Source: Chloroflexota bacterium
Lineage (GTDB): Bacteria > Chloroflexota > Anaerolineae > Anaerolineales > DRMV01
Assembly: GCA_011322445.1 (NCBI GenBank)
Contig: DRMV01000048.1
Location: 1-64,000, forward strand
Length of the DNA: 64,000 bases
Reading direction: 5' to 3'
Shown here: positions 33,973 through 42,956 of the stretch, piece after piece
Numbering within the stretch: position 1 is the stretch's first letter
Layout: each line of letters opens with the position of its first letter
The notes under the pieces: model-generated
Told to the model about the DNA's origin: nothing
Seen by the model: only the letters and a program-made list of their open reading frames with translations
The model's database searches: none
Translations under genes and position numbers: made by a program

Positions 33973-34756
33973 CGCGCCCCACCCATCGCAACACGAAGAA
34001 CACACCCAGCGAAATCAAAATGACCAGCGAGGCCACCGGCTGCGCGTAGGCCAGCCCGTAAGATTCAAAACGCGAAAAAATCAACACCGGCGCCACGGTG
34101 GGATGATACGCCAAAATGACCACCGCGCCAAATTCGCTTAGCCCTCGCGCCCACATCATGATGATGCCCGACAAGATGCTGCGCCAGGCCAGCGGGAAGG
34201 TAATTTGCCAGAAAGTCTCCCAGGGGGAAGCCCCCAGGGTGCGCGCGACGGCCTCCAGCCGGGTGTCAACGGCCCGGAAACCATCGCGGGCAGCGTTGAC
34301 CAAAAAGGCCAGGCTGACAAAAAGCATGGCGATGATAATGCCCGGCACCGCCGAAACAAAGTGAATGCCGACAGCGCCGAACAACTTACCCAGGAAAGTT
34401 TGGCGTCCAAACACCATGAGCAAAGCAATGCCGGCGGCCGAATGCGGCACAACGACCGGAATGTCAACCACGGCTTCCACCAGAGCCTTGCCGGGGAAAT
34501 CGGCGCGCGCCAGCACATAGGCCAAGGGGATGCCCAAAAGTAGCGCCAGACCCGTCGCGGCTGCCGAAGCGCCAAAAGTCAACAAGATGGCCGCGCTGAC
34601 CTCGCTTTCCTGCCAGGTGCGCCACAGCACCGCCGGCGAGGAAGCCAGCAAGGTGCGCATCAACGGCCACGCAATGAAAGCCACCAGCACCGACCCCAGC
34701 AACGCAAAGGCCAGGTGCAGGCGGTTACGGGGTTTCAAGAAGTCAGGAAGGGACAT
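33959..34756 (-). CDS. wtpB: Tungstate/molybdate ABC transporter, permease
   Basis: 265-residue permease with six predicted helices. The EAA coupling loop is visible as ARTLGASPWETFWQITFPLAWRSILSG. The pore domain resembles ModB/WtpB. Upstream of the ATG there is no Shine-Dalgarno sequence, only an octamer array, so translation may depend on that sequence or be inefficient. Confidence 0.88.
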   Translation of the reverse strand: MSLPDFLKPRNRLHLAFALLGSVLVAFIAWPLMRTLLASSPAVLWRTWQESEVSAAILLTFGASAAATGLALLLGIPLAYVLARADFPGKALVEAVVDIPVVVPHSAAGIALLMVFGRQTFLGKLFGAVGIHFVSAVPGIIIAMLFVSLAFLVNAARDGFRAVDTRLEAVARTLGASPWETFWQITFPLAWRSILSGIIMMWARGLSEFGAVVILAYHPTVAPVLIFSRFESYGLAYAQPVASLVILISLGVFFVLRWVGRDARI

Positions 34757-34764
34757 GGGAAAGG

Positions 34765-34820
34765 AGTTGCGTAGTTGCGTAGTTGCGTAGTCGGGTAGTC
34801 AGATAGTCGGGAAGCCGGGA
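34765..34820. repeat. AGTTGCGT / AGTCGGGT octamer array
   Basis: Seven phased octamers: AGTTGCGT three times, then AGTCGGGT, AGTCAGAT, AGTCGGGA, AGCCGGGA. It fills the gap between wtpA (stop at 34823) and wtpB (ATG at 34756). The AGTC units are the reverse complement of the CTGACTAT array at 28750-28797. Confidence 0.9.
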
Positions 34821-34822
34821 TG

Positions 34823-35797
34823 TTACGGCTGAACCAGCGGGCGGAGGGAGGCAGGCAGGTTGTCGGGAGCATCGGCAACCGGGGGGGTGAGCGGTGGTTG
34901 GCCGGCTTCCCGCAAAATCGCCTGCCCCTGCGGGCCCAACACAAAAGCCAGGAATGCCGCCGCCAGGTCAGGGTGCGGCGCGTTGGTGGGGATGGTCACG
35001 CCATAGAGAATCGGCGCACCCGTTTTGGTGACGGTTTCCCCGGGCCTGGCGCCGTTGATTTGCACCTTCGCCTGCGCGTAGAAATCGGCATACTGCGGGT
35101 CGCTCAGGTTGAGTTGCGGCGGCAGTTCCACATAGCGCAAATGATGCTGCACCGCCACCGAGAGATATTCAAACGCATAATCCATATCGCCCGACTGCAA
35201 CAACGCCAGCAGTTCCACTGCTTTGGGGCGCACGTTAGCCGCGGGGCAGTGGTCGTCTAACTGCTGCGCCAGGCCGGGCACCTTGTAATAGGCCTCGGCC
35301 AGTTGCCACACCATCAGCGTGCGATAGCCGCAGGGGTCGGCATTGGGGTCAGAATGCCCATACACCACCCCATCGCGCAGCAAAATGCGATACCAGTTGT
35401 CGGCGTTGATTTCGTCGGCATACTTCGAGCGGTCGGTGTAGGCAATCACCATGGCATTGGTGGCAAAGCGAATGTTCCAGTTGGCAAACCTGGGCTTGAG
35501 CAGGTTGTCAATCACGGTGTAATCGGCCACAAACACCAAATCGGCCTGCTGGCCGAGTTCGCTCACCTTGCGGGCCACCGTGCGGCTGCCACCCGAAACC
35601 GTGGCAAATTCCACCCCAGGGTGCTGCTTGTGAAAGGCAGCCGTCAACTGCTGAATGGGCACCGTCAGGCTACCGGCGTGGAAAATCGTCAACGTGCCGG
35701 AAAGTGTATCACCGGCGGCAGGGGTGGGTTGCGCACGGCCGCAGGCCGCCAACAACCCGGCAAAAACCAAAGCAAAGGCAACAAAACGCTTGCGCAC
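34823..35797 (-). CDS. wtpA: Tungstate/molybdate-binding lipoprotein
   Basis: 324-residue periplasm-facing binding protein with signal peptide and lipobox LLAACG (Cys19). WtpA features are clear: LTIFHAGSLTVPIQQLTAAF, SGGSRTVARKV, QADLVFVADYTVIDNLL, FATNAMVIAYT and the loop VVYGHSDPNADPCGYRTLM that holds the oxyanion. Tungstate over molybdate cannot be decided from sequence. Tungsten would suit ferredoxin-dependent metabolism. The GTG start follows GGAGG. It is the second gene after the regulator. Confidence 0.9.
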   Translation of the reverse strand: MRKRFVAFALVFAGLLAACGRAQPTPAAGDTLSGTLTIFHAGSLTVPIQQLTAAFHKQHPGVEFATVSGGSRTVARKVSELGQQADLVFVADYTVIDNLLKPRFANWNIRFATNAMVIAYTDRSKYADEINADNWYRILLRDGVVYGHSDPNADPCGYRTLMVWQLAEAYYKVPGLAQQLDDHCPAANVRPKAVELLALLQSGDMDYAFEYLSVAVQHHLRYVELPPQLNLSDPQYADFYAQAKVQINGARPGETVTKTGAPILYGVTIPTNAPHPDLAAAFLAFVLGPQGQAILREAGQPPLTPPVADAPDNLPASLRPLVQP

Positions 35798-35878
35798 AGG
35801 GCAACCTCCATCGTTTCAAGAATAAAATTGCGAACCATCCTTGCCCCTGAAAGCCGGCACAGGGGGGAAAGGCAGCCC

Positions 35879-36844
35879 TCACGCCACCACTGTGCCCGCC
35901 GGGGCGAGGTCGTAACCGGGCAAATCGCCAGCCAGGCGGCGGAACTCGGCCGCAGGCAGGGCTTCCAGCAAAGGCAGCAGGGGGCGCGTGGCCTCTTCCG
36001 GGAAAATCAGGTCGAAGCGCTCGGTAAACAACGGCAGGAAATCCAACCCCGCCGCCCGGGCAGCGGCTTCCAACCCCAGGGCCACATCGGCTTCCCCGGC
36101 AGCCACCGCACGCGCCGCAGCCGTGTGGGTAGCCACTTCTCGCGCGTAACCGCGCACTGCAACCGGGGCAATGCCCCGTTCCCGCAGGCGCGCATCGAGC
36201 CACACCCGCGTCCCTGAGCCACGGTTGCGGTTGACAAAGCGCAGGTCGGGGCGGGTCAAATCGTCCAGGCCACGAATGCCATGCGGGTTGCCGAAGGCAA
36301 ACATCAGCCCCTGCACCCGCCGCGCCAGGGTGACCACCCGCACCCCCCCGCCCGGGAAGAGCCGCCGCACCGTCGGCAGGTTGTACGAGCCGTCTTCATC
36401 GAGCAAATGCGCACCGCTGAGATGGCACAACCCCTGCCGCAAATTGACCAGGCCATCCAGGCTGCCTACCGGGTAAAGCACAAGATCCAGATGGGGCACA
36501 AGACGGTTAGCAAGGCGTTCCAACGCCAGATCGTGGCTTCCAGCAAACACAGCCGTAGGGCGCGTGCTCTCGGGCAACACCAGGCGCTGCAACACAAAAG
36601 CCCCTGCCGTCGCCCGATAGGTTCGCGGACGCCCCCGCCCTGCCGGGCCTTCGGCCTGCACCAACCCGGCGCGTTCCAGCCGCCGCAAATGATGCTGCAC
36701 CCATGCCGGCGACTGCCCCACCATCCGCGCAAGTTGGGAAAGCGTGGCCGGGCGCGCCATCAGCAAGCGCAGCAGGCGCAGGCGGCGCGGGTCCGAGAGC
36801 AAACGGGTCTGTTCCCAGGTGGCGAGTGGCAGGGCTTGTTTCAT
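35879..36844 (-). CDS. ArsR-type HTH fused to PBP-like sensor: regulator of wtpABC
   Basis: 321 residues. Residues ~12-80 form an ArsR-like winged helix ([42 protein letters not shown]). From ~100 on is a periplasmic-binding-protein-like domain of the kind found attached to ModE and MoeA proteins: [80 protein letters not shown]. It is the first gene of the wtp operon and presumably senses molybdate, tungstate or a cofactor form. A palindrome lies directly upstream of the start codon. Confidence 0.82.
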   Translation of the reverse strand: MKQALPLATWEQTRLLSDPRRLRLLRLLMARPATLSQLARMVGQSPAWVQHHLRRLERAGLVQAEGPAGRGRPRTYRATAGAFVLQRLVLPESTRPTAVFAGSHDLALERLANRLVPHLDLVLYPVGSLDGLVNLRQGLCHLSGAHLLDEDGSYNLPTVRRLFPGGGVRVVTLARRVQGLMFAFGNPHGIRGLDDLTRPDLRFVNRNRGSGTRVWLDARLRERGIAPVAVRGYAREVATHTAAARAVAAGEADVALGLEAAARAAGLDFLPLFTERFDLIFPEEATRPLLPLLEALPAAEFRRLAGDLPGYDLAPAGTVVA

Positions 36845-36847
36845 GGC

Positions 36848-36881
36848 AAAACTTGTTTAAGGGGAAACTTAAACCAAGTTT
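36848..36881. promoter_or_regulatory. Palindromic operator at the wtp regulator start
   Basis: AAACTTGTTTAAG and CTTAAACCAAGTTT form a near-perfect inverted repeat (one extra C) with a 6-base centre, 3 bp upstream of the regulator's ATG. Its AT-rich content stands out, and its position suggests autoregulation of the regulator-wtpABC operon. Confidence 0.7.
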
Positions 36882-37002
36882 ACCACAAAAACGGGCGCCG
36901 CCCCGCAAGATGCCATCCCCGCCAAAGCGCGGCTTCCCTCACCCCAGAATGTGGTATAGTTTGAGAAAACCCAAAACGGTGTCGACGAAGATGGAGGAAA
37001 GT

Positions 37003-37683
37003 ATGCCACACCTGTTACTCATCGAAGACGACGAAGGCATCGTGCGCTTCTTGAGCCGGGCGCTGACCTATGAAGGTTACCAGGTCGATGTGGCAACCGA
37101 TGGGGAAGCCGGGCTGGCCCTGGCCCGCGCCAACATGCCCGACCTGGTCATTCTGGACTGGATGCTCCCCGGCATGGACGGGCTCGAAGTTGCACGACGG
37201 CTACGCGCCATGGGCGACGTGCTCATCCTCATGCTCACGGCCAAAACCAGCGTGGCCGACCGGGTGCAGGGGTTAGACATGGGCGCCGACGATTACATGG
37301 TCAAGCCCTTCAACATGGACGAACTGCTGGCGCGCATCCGCGCGCTGCTGCGCCGCTCGCGGCAGGAAGAGCCGAAAGTCTATCGCTTTGCCGACCTGGA
37401 ACTGGATACCGGTACCCACGAAGCCCGCCGGGGCGAGCGCGTCATTCCCCTCACGGCCAAGGAATACGAACTGCTGGAACTCTTTATGCGCCATCCCCGC
37501 CAAGTGCTCACCCGCGAGCAAATTTACGAGCAGGTGTGGCAATACGATTTCGGGGCGGCCAGCAACCTGCTGGAAGTGTACATCCGCTACCTGCGCCGCA
37601 AGTTAGAAGAAGGCGGCGAACCGCGCCTGATTCACACCCTGCGGGGCGTGGGCTATGTCCTGCGCGAACACGCCGAGGAGTAG
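37003..37683 (+). CDS. OmpR-family response regulator
   Basis: 226 residues. The receiver is intact: acidic pair E8/D9-D10 in LIEDDE, phospho-acceptor D52 in [10 protein letters not shown], then LTAKTS and the switch lysine in MVKPF. The DNA-binding domain follows ([48 protein letters not shown]). The ATG at 37003 has GGAGGAAA upstream, and a TATAGT lies at 36953-36958. It is paired with the histidine kinase gene 10 bp downstream. The signal is unknown. Confidence 0.93.
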   Translation: MPHLLLIEDDEGIVRFLSRALTYEGYQVDVATDGEAGLALARANMPDLVILDWMLPGMDGLEVARRLRAMGDVLILMLTAKTSVADRVQGLDMGADDYMVKPFNMDELLARIRALLRRSRQEEPKVYRFADLELDTGTHEARRGERVIPLTAKEYELLELFMRHPRQVLTREQIYEQVWQYDFGAASNLLEVYIRYLRRKLEEGGEPRLIHTLRGVGYVLREHAEE

Positions 37684-37692
37684 CCTTCCCCC

Positions 37693-39087
37693 ATGCGTAC
37701 TCTGCGTGCCCGCCTGACTTTGCTTTACGTCCTGGTCACAGGCGGGATGTTCTTGCTGTTTGGCGCGGCGGTGTACAGCGTGGTGGGAGTCTTGCTGATG
37801 CGGCAGGTGGACCGCACGCTCATCCAAACCGGCGCCGCGCTGGTCATGCAGGTCAAAGTCAGGGATATCCAGCGCCCTGAAGTTTCCATGCCGCCCGACC
37901 TGGTGATCACCGCGGGGGTGGTCGTGCAGGTGTGGGACCGGGAAGGGCGGCTGGTGCCCTTACCCGGGGGCTGGAGCCAACGCAGCCCGCTTTCGGCGCG
38001 CGGGTTTTCGGTAGACCGCCCTACCCTGCTCACCGAGCGCCACGCCCACCAACCCTGGCGCGTGCTGGCCGAGCCTATTTTCTTCACCGGCCGGCGGGTG
38101 GGCACGCTTGAAGTCGGTATGCCGCTGACGCCGGTCAAACAAGCCCGCCAGGCCGTGCTGGTCGCGCTGGTCAGCGTGACCCTGCTCGCCATGCTGCTGG
38201 CCGCGCTGGTGGTGTATTTCAGCGTGGGCGTCGCGCTGGAACCCCTGGCCCACGCTACAGCCCTCGCGGACCAGATCACCCACGCCGACGACCTCTCCCG
38301 CCGCATTCCGGTGCCGCGCGGCGCAGGCGACGAAGTGTGGACCCTGGTTCAGGCCTTCAATGCCACCCTTGCCCGCCTGGAGGCCCTCTTCCAGGCGCAG
38401 CGGCGTTTCATTGCCGACGTCGGCCACGAATTGCGCACCCCCCTTACCGTCATCAAAGGCAACGCCCAGTGGATGCGGCGCATCGGCCAGCTGGACCCCG
38501 AAGCGTTAGACAGCATCGAAGAGGAAACCGACCGCCTCGGCCGTCTGGTAGAAGACCTGCTGCTGCTGGCACGCGCCGAAGCGGGAAAACTTCCGCTACG
38601 CCGCGAAGCCGTGCCCCTCGACGCCGTGTTTGCCGATGTGCTGCGGGAAATGCAGGTCGTGGCGCGGCAAAAAGGCGTGACGCTGAAAGTGCACATCGAC
38701 CAGCCCGTGCAAGTGGAAGGCGACCCCGACCGCCTGAAACAAGTGTTCATCAACCTGGTGGGCAACGCGGTGAAATACACCCCCGGCGGCGGCCAAGTGA
38801 CCCTCACCCTCAGCGAAGACGACGGCTGGGCCATCTGCCAGGTCAGCGACACCGGGCCGGGCATTCCCCCTGAAGACCTGCCCCATGTTTTCGAGCGGTT
38901 CTACCGTGCCGACAAGGCCCGCAGCCGCGGCCAGGGCTTTGGGCTGGGGCTTTCCATCGCTTACTGGATCGTGAAACACCACGGGGGAAGCATCGAAGCG
39001 GCTTCTCGGCTGGGGGAAGGCACCACCTTTACGGTGCGTTTGCCGCTCCTCAAGGAAGCCCCCGACCCCGCGGAGGACGCCGCGTAA
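37693..39087 (+). CDS. Sensor histidine kinase
   Basis: 464-residue membrane kinase. TM1 is residues ~10-34. An extracytoplasmic sensor (~40-150) lacks a recognised domain. TM2 is ~155-180, followed by HAMP (LEPLAHATALADQITHADDLSRRIPV). The phospho-His is H245 in DVGHELRTPLTVI. The ATPase boxes are INLVGNAVKYTPGG (N), VSDTGPGIPPEDLPHVFERFYRAD (G1/F) and GQGFGLGLSIAYWI (G2). It phosphorylates the upstream OmpR regulator. It is followed by a terminator. Confidence 0.93.
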   Translation: MRTLRARLTLLYVLVTGGMFLLFGAAVYSVVGVLLMRQVDRTLIQTGAALVMQVKVRDIQRPEVSMPPDLVITAGVVVQVWDREGRLVPLPGGWSQRSPLSARGFSVDRPTLLTERHAHQPWRVLAEPIFFTGRRVGTLEVGMPLTPVKQARQAVLVALVSVTLLAMLLAALVVYFSVGVALEPLAHATALADQITHADDLSRRIPVPRGAGDEVWTLVQAFNATLARLEALFQAQRRFIADVGHELRTPLTVIKGNAQWMRRIGQLDPEALDSIEEETDRLGRLVEDLLLLARAEAGKLPLRREAVPLDAVFADVLREMQVVARQKGVTLKVHIDQPVQVEGDPDRLKQVFINLVGNAVKYTPGGGQVTLTLSEDDGWAICQVSDTGPGIPPEDLPHVFERFYRADKARSRGQGFGLGLSIAYWIVKHHGGSIEAASRLGEGTTFTVRLPLLKEAPDPAEDAA

Positions 39088-39101
39088 AGCCAGATACACG
39101 C

Positions 39102-39130
39102 CGCCCCCAGGTTTTCGTTCCCTGGGGGCG
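39102..39130 (+). terminator. Terminator hairpin between the kinase and dnaJ
   Basis: A 10-bp stem CGCCCCCAGG / CCTGGGGGCG with a 9-base loop, short T-run. It serves the two-component operon and possibly dnaJ from the other side. Confidence 0.7.
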
Positions 39131-39138
39131 TTCCCATT

Positions 39139-40269
39139 TCAACCCAGCAAATCCTTCAACTTATCCAAAAAACTGCGTTCCTGGGGCTTGACTTCGGTGC
39201 CCAGGCTCTGTGCCAGTTCATGGAACAGGGCGCGCTGCTGCTCGTCGAGGCGGGTGGGAATTTCCACATTGACTACCACAATCTGGTCGCCGCGACCGCC
39301 GCGTTGCAAATGCGGCACCCCTTTGCCCCGCAGGCGGAAAGTTTGGCCAGGCTGGGTGCCCGCCGGAATGCGGAGCGTGTGAGGGCCATCGACCGTCGGC
39401 ACCTCAACTTCGGCGCCCAGGGCTGCCTGTGCCACGTTGATGTTGAGATGCAGGATGATATCGTCGCCGCGGCGCTGGAAGAAGCGGTGTGACTTGACCT
39501 TGACCTTGATGTAAAGGTCACCGGGGGGACCGCCGTTTTCGCCTGGCTCACCTTCGCCAGCCAGCCGAATTTGCGTGCCGCTATCCACACCCGGCGGCAC
39601 AGCCACCACCTTTTGCACAGTGCGGCGCTCGACCCCGCGGCCACGGCACGTCGGGCAAGGTTGCGGAATGACCTTGCCCTGCCCGCGGCAGGTCGGGCAC
39701 AGGGTTTCCTGCACCATCGTGCCAAAGAACGTCGTGCGCGTTTGGCGCACCCGCCCACTGCCGTGACAGGTAGGGCAGGTTTGGGGCTGAGTGCCCGGCG
39801 CAGCGCCAGTGCCGCCGCAGGTGTGGCAGGTCTCGTTGCGGGTGAAACGCACTTCTTTTTCAGCGCCGAAGACGGCTTCCTCGAATTCCAGGGTGAGGCT
39901 AATTTGCACGTCGCGGCCGCGGCGTGGCCGTGGGCGGCTGGCCTGCCCCCAGGCGCGCCCAAAACCGCCGAAGCCAAAAATCTCTTCGAAAATATCGGCA
40001 AAGTCGCCCATGCCGAAATCGGCCGCACCCCGGAAGCCGCCGCCCGCGCCCCCCACCCCCGCATGGCCAAAGCGGTCATAAGCGGCGCGCTTTTGCGGGT
40101 CGGAGAGCACGGCATAGGCTTCGTTGATTTCCTTAAACCGCTCTTCGGCATCTGGCTCGGTGCTCACATCGGGGTGATACTTGCGCGCCAAACGCCGAAA
40201 GGCGGCTTTGATTTCATCCTGACTGGCATTCCGAGGAACGCCGAGAATTTCGTAGTAATCACGTGGCAT
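39139..40269 (-). CDS. dnaJ: Co-chaperone DnaJ
   Basis: 376 residues, full-length class I DnaJ: J-domain with HPD ([11 protein letters not shown]), Gly/Phe-rich linker, four zinc repeats [24 protein letters not shown] and CPTCRGRG, and the C-terminal substrate-binding domain. It stimulates DnaK ATPase. It is the last gene of hrcA-grpE-dnaK-dnaJ. There is no obvious Shine-Dalgarno sequence before the ATG, and 170 bp of apparently empty sequence separate it from dnaK. Confidence 0.96.
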   Translation of the reverse strand: MPRDYYEILGVPRNASQDEIKAAFRRLARKYHPDVSTEPDAEERFKEINEAYAVLSDPQKRAAYDRFGHAGVGGAGGGFRGAADFGMGDFADIFEEIFGFGGFGRAWGQASRPRPRRGRDVQISLTLEFEEAVFGAEKEVRFTRNETCHTCGGTGAAPGTQPQTCPTCHGSGRVRQTRTTFFGTMVQETLCPTCRGQGKVIPQPCPTCRGRGVERRTVQKVVAVPPGVDSGTQIRLAGEGEPGENGGPPGDLYIKVKVKSHRFFQRRGDDIILHLNINVAQAALGAEVEVPTVDGPHTLRIPAGTQPGQTFRLRGKGVPHLQRGGRGDQIVVVNVEIPTRLDEQQRALFHELAQSLGTEVKPQERSFLDKLKDLLG

Positions 40270-40439
40270 GGCAAATGTTCAATCGCGTAGGGTTACAGGC
40301 GCCAGGGCGTAGAAACACGTCATCAGCGCCCTAAAAGGGAGTCTTTTCACTCATCAAGGGAATTGCGGCCTCGCCGATTGCAGGCCAAAGAAGCCGTGAG
40401 CGGCACAACCCAAACCGCTGCGCCCGACGAAGCGACGCT

Positions 40440-42227
40440 TTAGGCTGCCTGGGGCAACGCCTCGTGCACCGCGCGGATGGCTTCGCGAATCGCTTCCGCT
40501 GTGGCGCTTTCGTCGGCGGCAACTTCCCGCAGCGCCGCCACCGCGGTGCGAATGCGTTCCTGCTGCTCGGCGGGAATTTTCTCGCCCAGGTCGCGCAGCA
40601 CTTTTTCTGCACCGTAAGCCACCTGCTCGGCCTCGTTGGCCGCTTCGATGCGCTCGCGCCGCCGACGGTCTTCAGCAGCGTGCTTTTCGGCTTCTTCCTG
40701 CATCTGGCGAATTTCGTCTTCCGTCAGCCCCGACGAGGCCGTGATGGTGATATGCTGGCTGCGCCCGGTAGCCTGGTCTTTGGCGGTCACTTTCAGGATG
40801 CCATTGGCGTCCAGGTCAAAGGTCACTTCGATTTTGGGCACACCGCGGGGCGCTGGGGGGATGCCATCCAGAATGAAACGCCCTAACGACTTGTTATCCT
40901 TGGCCAGCGGGCGCTCGCCCTGCACAACGTGGATTTCCACCTGGGTCTGGTTGTCGGAAGCCGTCGAGAACACCTGGCTTTTGCGGGTGGGGATGGTGGT
41001 GTTACGGGGGATGATGGGCGTGGCGATGCCGCCCAGGGTTTCGATGGAAAGCGTCAACGGCGTGACGTCCAGTAACAGGATGTCGGTTACCTCGCCGCCG
41101 AGCACGCCGGCCTGGATGGCCGCGCCGAGGGCGACCACCTCGTCGGGGTTGACGCCTTTGTGTGGCTCTTTGCCGAAGAATTTAGCCACGGCTTCCTGCA
41201 CGGCGGGCATGCGGGTCATGCCGCCGACCAGCACGACTTCGTCGATCTGGCTGGCGGTCAGACCGGCGTCGCGCAGGGCTTCCTCCATCGGCTGCAGAGT
41301 GCGCTCGATGAGGTGGGCGGTCAACTGCTCCAGTTTGGCGCGCGTCAGCGTGGTCACCAGGTGCTTAGGGCCTTCGTTGGTAATCGTGATGTAAGGCAGG
41401 TTGATTTCGGTCTGCAGCAGGCTGGAAAGTTCTTTTTTGGCCTTTTCAGCAGCATCTTTGAGACGCTGCAAGGCGTTGCGGTCCTGGCGGAGGTCAATGC
41501 CCTCGGCTTCCTGGAATTCCTGAATGAGATAATCCATAATGGCCTGGTCGAAATCGTCGCCGCCGAGGAAAGTATCGCCGCGCGTGGCGAGCACCTGGAA
41601 GACGCCTTCGCCGACTTCCAGAATGGAAATATCGAACGTGCCGCCGCCGAGGTCGTACACTGCAATGGTTTCGTTTTGCTTGCGGTCGAGGCCGTAGGCC
41701 AGTGCCGAAGCCGTTGGTTCGTTGATGATGCGCAGCACCTCCAGCCCGGCAATGCGCCCGGCGTCTTTGGTGGCATTGCGCTGGGCGTCGTTGAAATAGG
41801 CCGGCACGGTAATCACCGCCTGCGTCACCGGCTCACCGAGGAAAGCCTCAGCATCGGCCTTGATTTTCTGCAAAATCATGGCCGAAATTTCCGGCGGGGC
41901 GTATTCCTTACCGCCCATCAGCACCCGCACGTCGCCGTTGGGCGCGGCCGTCACCTTGTAGGGGATGCGTTTGCGGGCTTCGGCCACCTCGGGGTCGTCG
42001 TATTTGCGCCCCATGAAGCGCTTGACCGAGAAAATGGTGTTCTCGGGGTTGACGATAGCCTGGTTACGGGCCACGCGCCCGACCAGCCGCTCGCCTTTTT
42101 TCACCGCCACCACCGAAGGCACCAGGCGCTCGCCTTCGGCCGAGGGAATGATGGTGGGTTCGCCGCCGGAAATCACCGCAGCGACGGAGTTGGTCGTACC
42201 CAGGTCAATGCCAATGGTTTTTCCCAT
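40440..42227 (-). CDS. dnaK: Chaperone DnaK (Hsp70)
   Basis: 595 residues, slightly shorter than the common 610-640 because the C-terminal lid is brief. Family signatures are [35 protein letters not shown] and [17 protein letters not shown]. The substrate-binding domain starts at [19 protein letters not shown]. It starts after AAAGGACA. It is part of the HrcA-controlled heat-shock operon. Confidence 0.97.
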   Translation of the reverse strand: MGKTIGIDLGTTNSVAAVISGGEPTIIPSAEGERLVPSVVAVKKGERLVGRVARNQAIVNPENTIFSVKRFMGRKYDDPEVAEARKRIPYKVTAAPNGDVRVLMGGKEYAPPEISAMILQKIKADAEAFLGEPVTQAVITVPAYFNDAQRNATKDAGRIAGLEVLRIINEPTASALAYGLDRKQNETIAVYDLGGGTFDISILEVGEGVFQVLATRGDTFLGGDDFDQAIMDYLIQEFQEAEGIDLRQDRNALQRLKDAAEKAKKELSSLLQTEINLPYITITNEGPKHLVTTLTRAKLEQLTAHLIERTLQPMEEALRDAGLTASQIDEVVLVGGMTRMPAVQEAVAKFFGKEPHKGVNPDEVVALGAAIQAGVLGGEVTDILLLDVTPLTLSIETLGGIATPIIPRNTTIPTRKSQVFSTASDNQTQVEIHVVQGERPLAKDNKSLGRFILDGIPPAPRGVPKIEVTFDLDANGILKVTAKDQATGRSQHITITASSGLTEDEIRQMQEEAEKHAAEDRRRRERIEAANEAEQVAYGAEKVLRDLGEKIPAEQQERIRTAVAALREVAADESATAEAIREAIRAVHEALPQAA

Positions 42228-42246
42228 GAGAATGTCCTTTCCAAAG

Positions 42247-42286
42247 CCAGGTCACAAAGTGACGAAGGAACGAGGGATCACGTCCA
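42247..42286. repeat. Weak 8-bp-period array between dnaK and grpE
   Basis: Five octamers starting with C and ending in A or T in phase (CCAGGTCA, CAAAGTGA, CGAAGGAA, CGAGGGAT, CACGTCCA). It is too degenerate to be sure alone; it resembles the right half of the 6321-6408 array. Confidence 0.4.
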
Positions 42287-42290
42287 CCCT

Positions 42291-42944
42291 TTATTGCGCG
42301 ACCCGCACCAGCGCCGGGCGCAGCACCTGGTCGCCGATCATGTAGCCGCGGCGCACGACCTCGATGATTTCTTCACTGCCGTGCTCGTCGTGCGGCTCGT
42401 GGGTGATGGCCTCGTGGAAGCGCGGATCGAAAGGCATGCCCGGCCGGGTATCCATCGGCTTGACGCCCTCGGCTTCCAGCACGGCCAGCATCTTGCGGTA
42501 GATGAGTTCAATCCCTTCTGCCCAGGCCGCGCCCTCGCCTTCGGTGGGTTTGTTTTTGAGGGCCAGTTCCAGGTCATCCAGCACTTCCAGGTAACGCCTG
42601 GCGATGCTGGCGACCAGGTCGCGGCGGGCCTGCTCTTGCTGTTCTTCCACACGGCGGCGATAGTTGGCAAAGGCTGCCCGTTCGCGCTGCCAGCCATCGA
42701 GGTATTCCTGCATCTGGGCGCGCGTGTTTTCCAGTTCAGCCTTCAGGGAAGCCGCGTCGTCCGCGGGGTTAGCCTCGCCTTCAGGCGCTGCAGTTTCCTC
42801 GGGGGCCTCGGCTTCCCCCGTGGGGGGCGCCTGGACGCTTTCGGCGGCTGCCTCAGAGGTGGCTTGCGTTTCCGCATCTTCGGCCGCGACGCGGGCTTTT
42901 TCTTCCTGCGAAGCCGGAGGGGTGTGTCTCTTCTTCTTTGCCAT
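42291..42944 (-). CDS. grpE: Nucleotide exchange factor GrpE
   Basis: 217 residues. The first ~75 are an acidic, Ala/Glu-rich disordered segment. A long helix follows (LENTRAQMQEYLDGWQRERAAFANYRRRVEEQ), then the head domain with GVKPMDTRPGMPFDPRFHEAI and VVRRGYMIGDQVLRPALVRVAQ. It exchanges ADP for ATP on DnaK. It has GGAGAA before the ATG and begins 13 bp after hrcA. Confidence 0.95.
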   Translation of the reverse strand: MAKKKRHTPPASQEEKARVAAEDAETQATSEAAAESVQAPPTGEAEAPEETAAPEGEANPADDAASLKAELENTRAQMQEYLDGWQRERAAFANYRRRVEEQQEQARRDLVASIARRYLEVLDDLELALKNKPTEGEGAAWAEGIELIYRKMLAVLEAEGVKPMDTRPGMPFDPRFHEAITHEPHDEHGSEEIIEVVRRGYMIGDQVLRPALVRVAQ

Positions 42945-42956
42945 AGTGGGTTCTCC

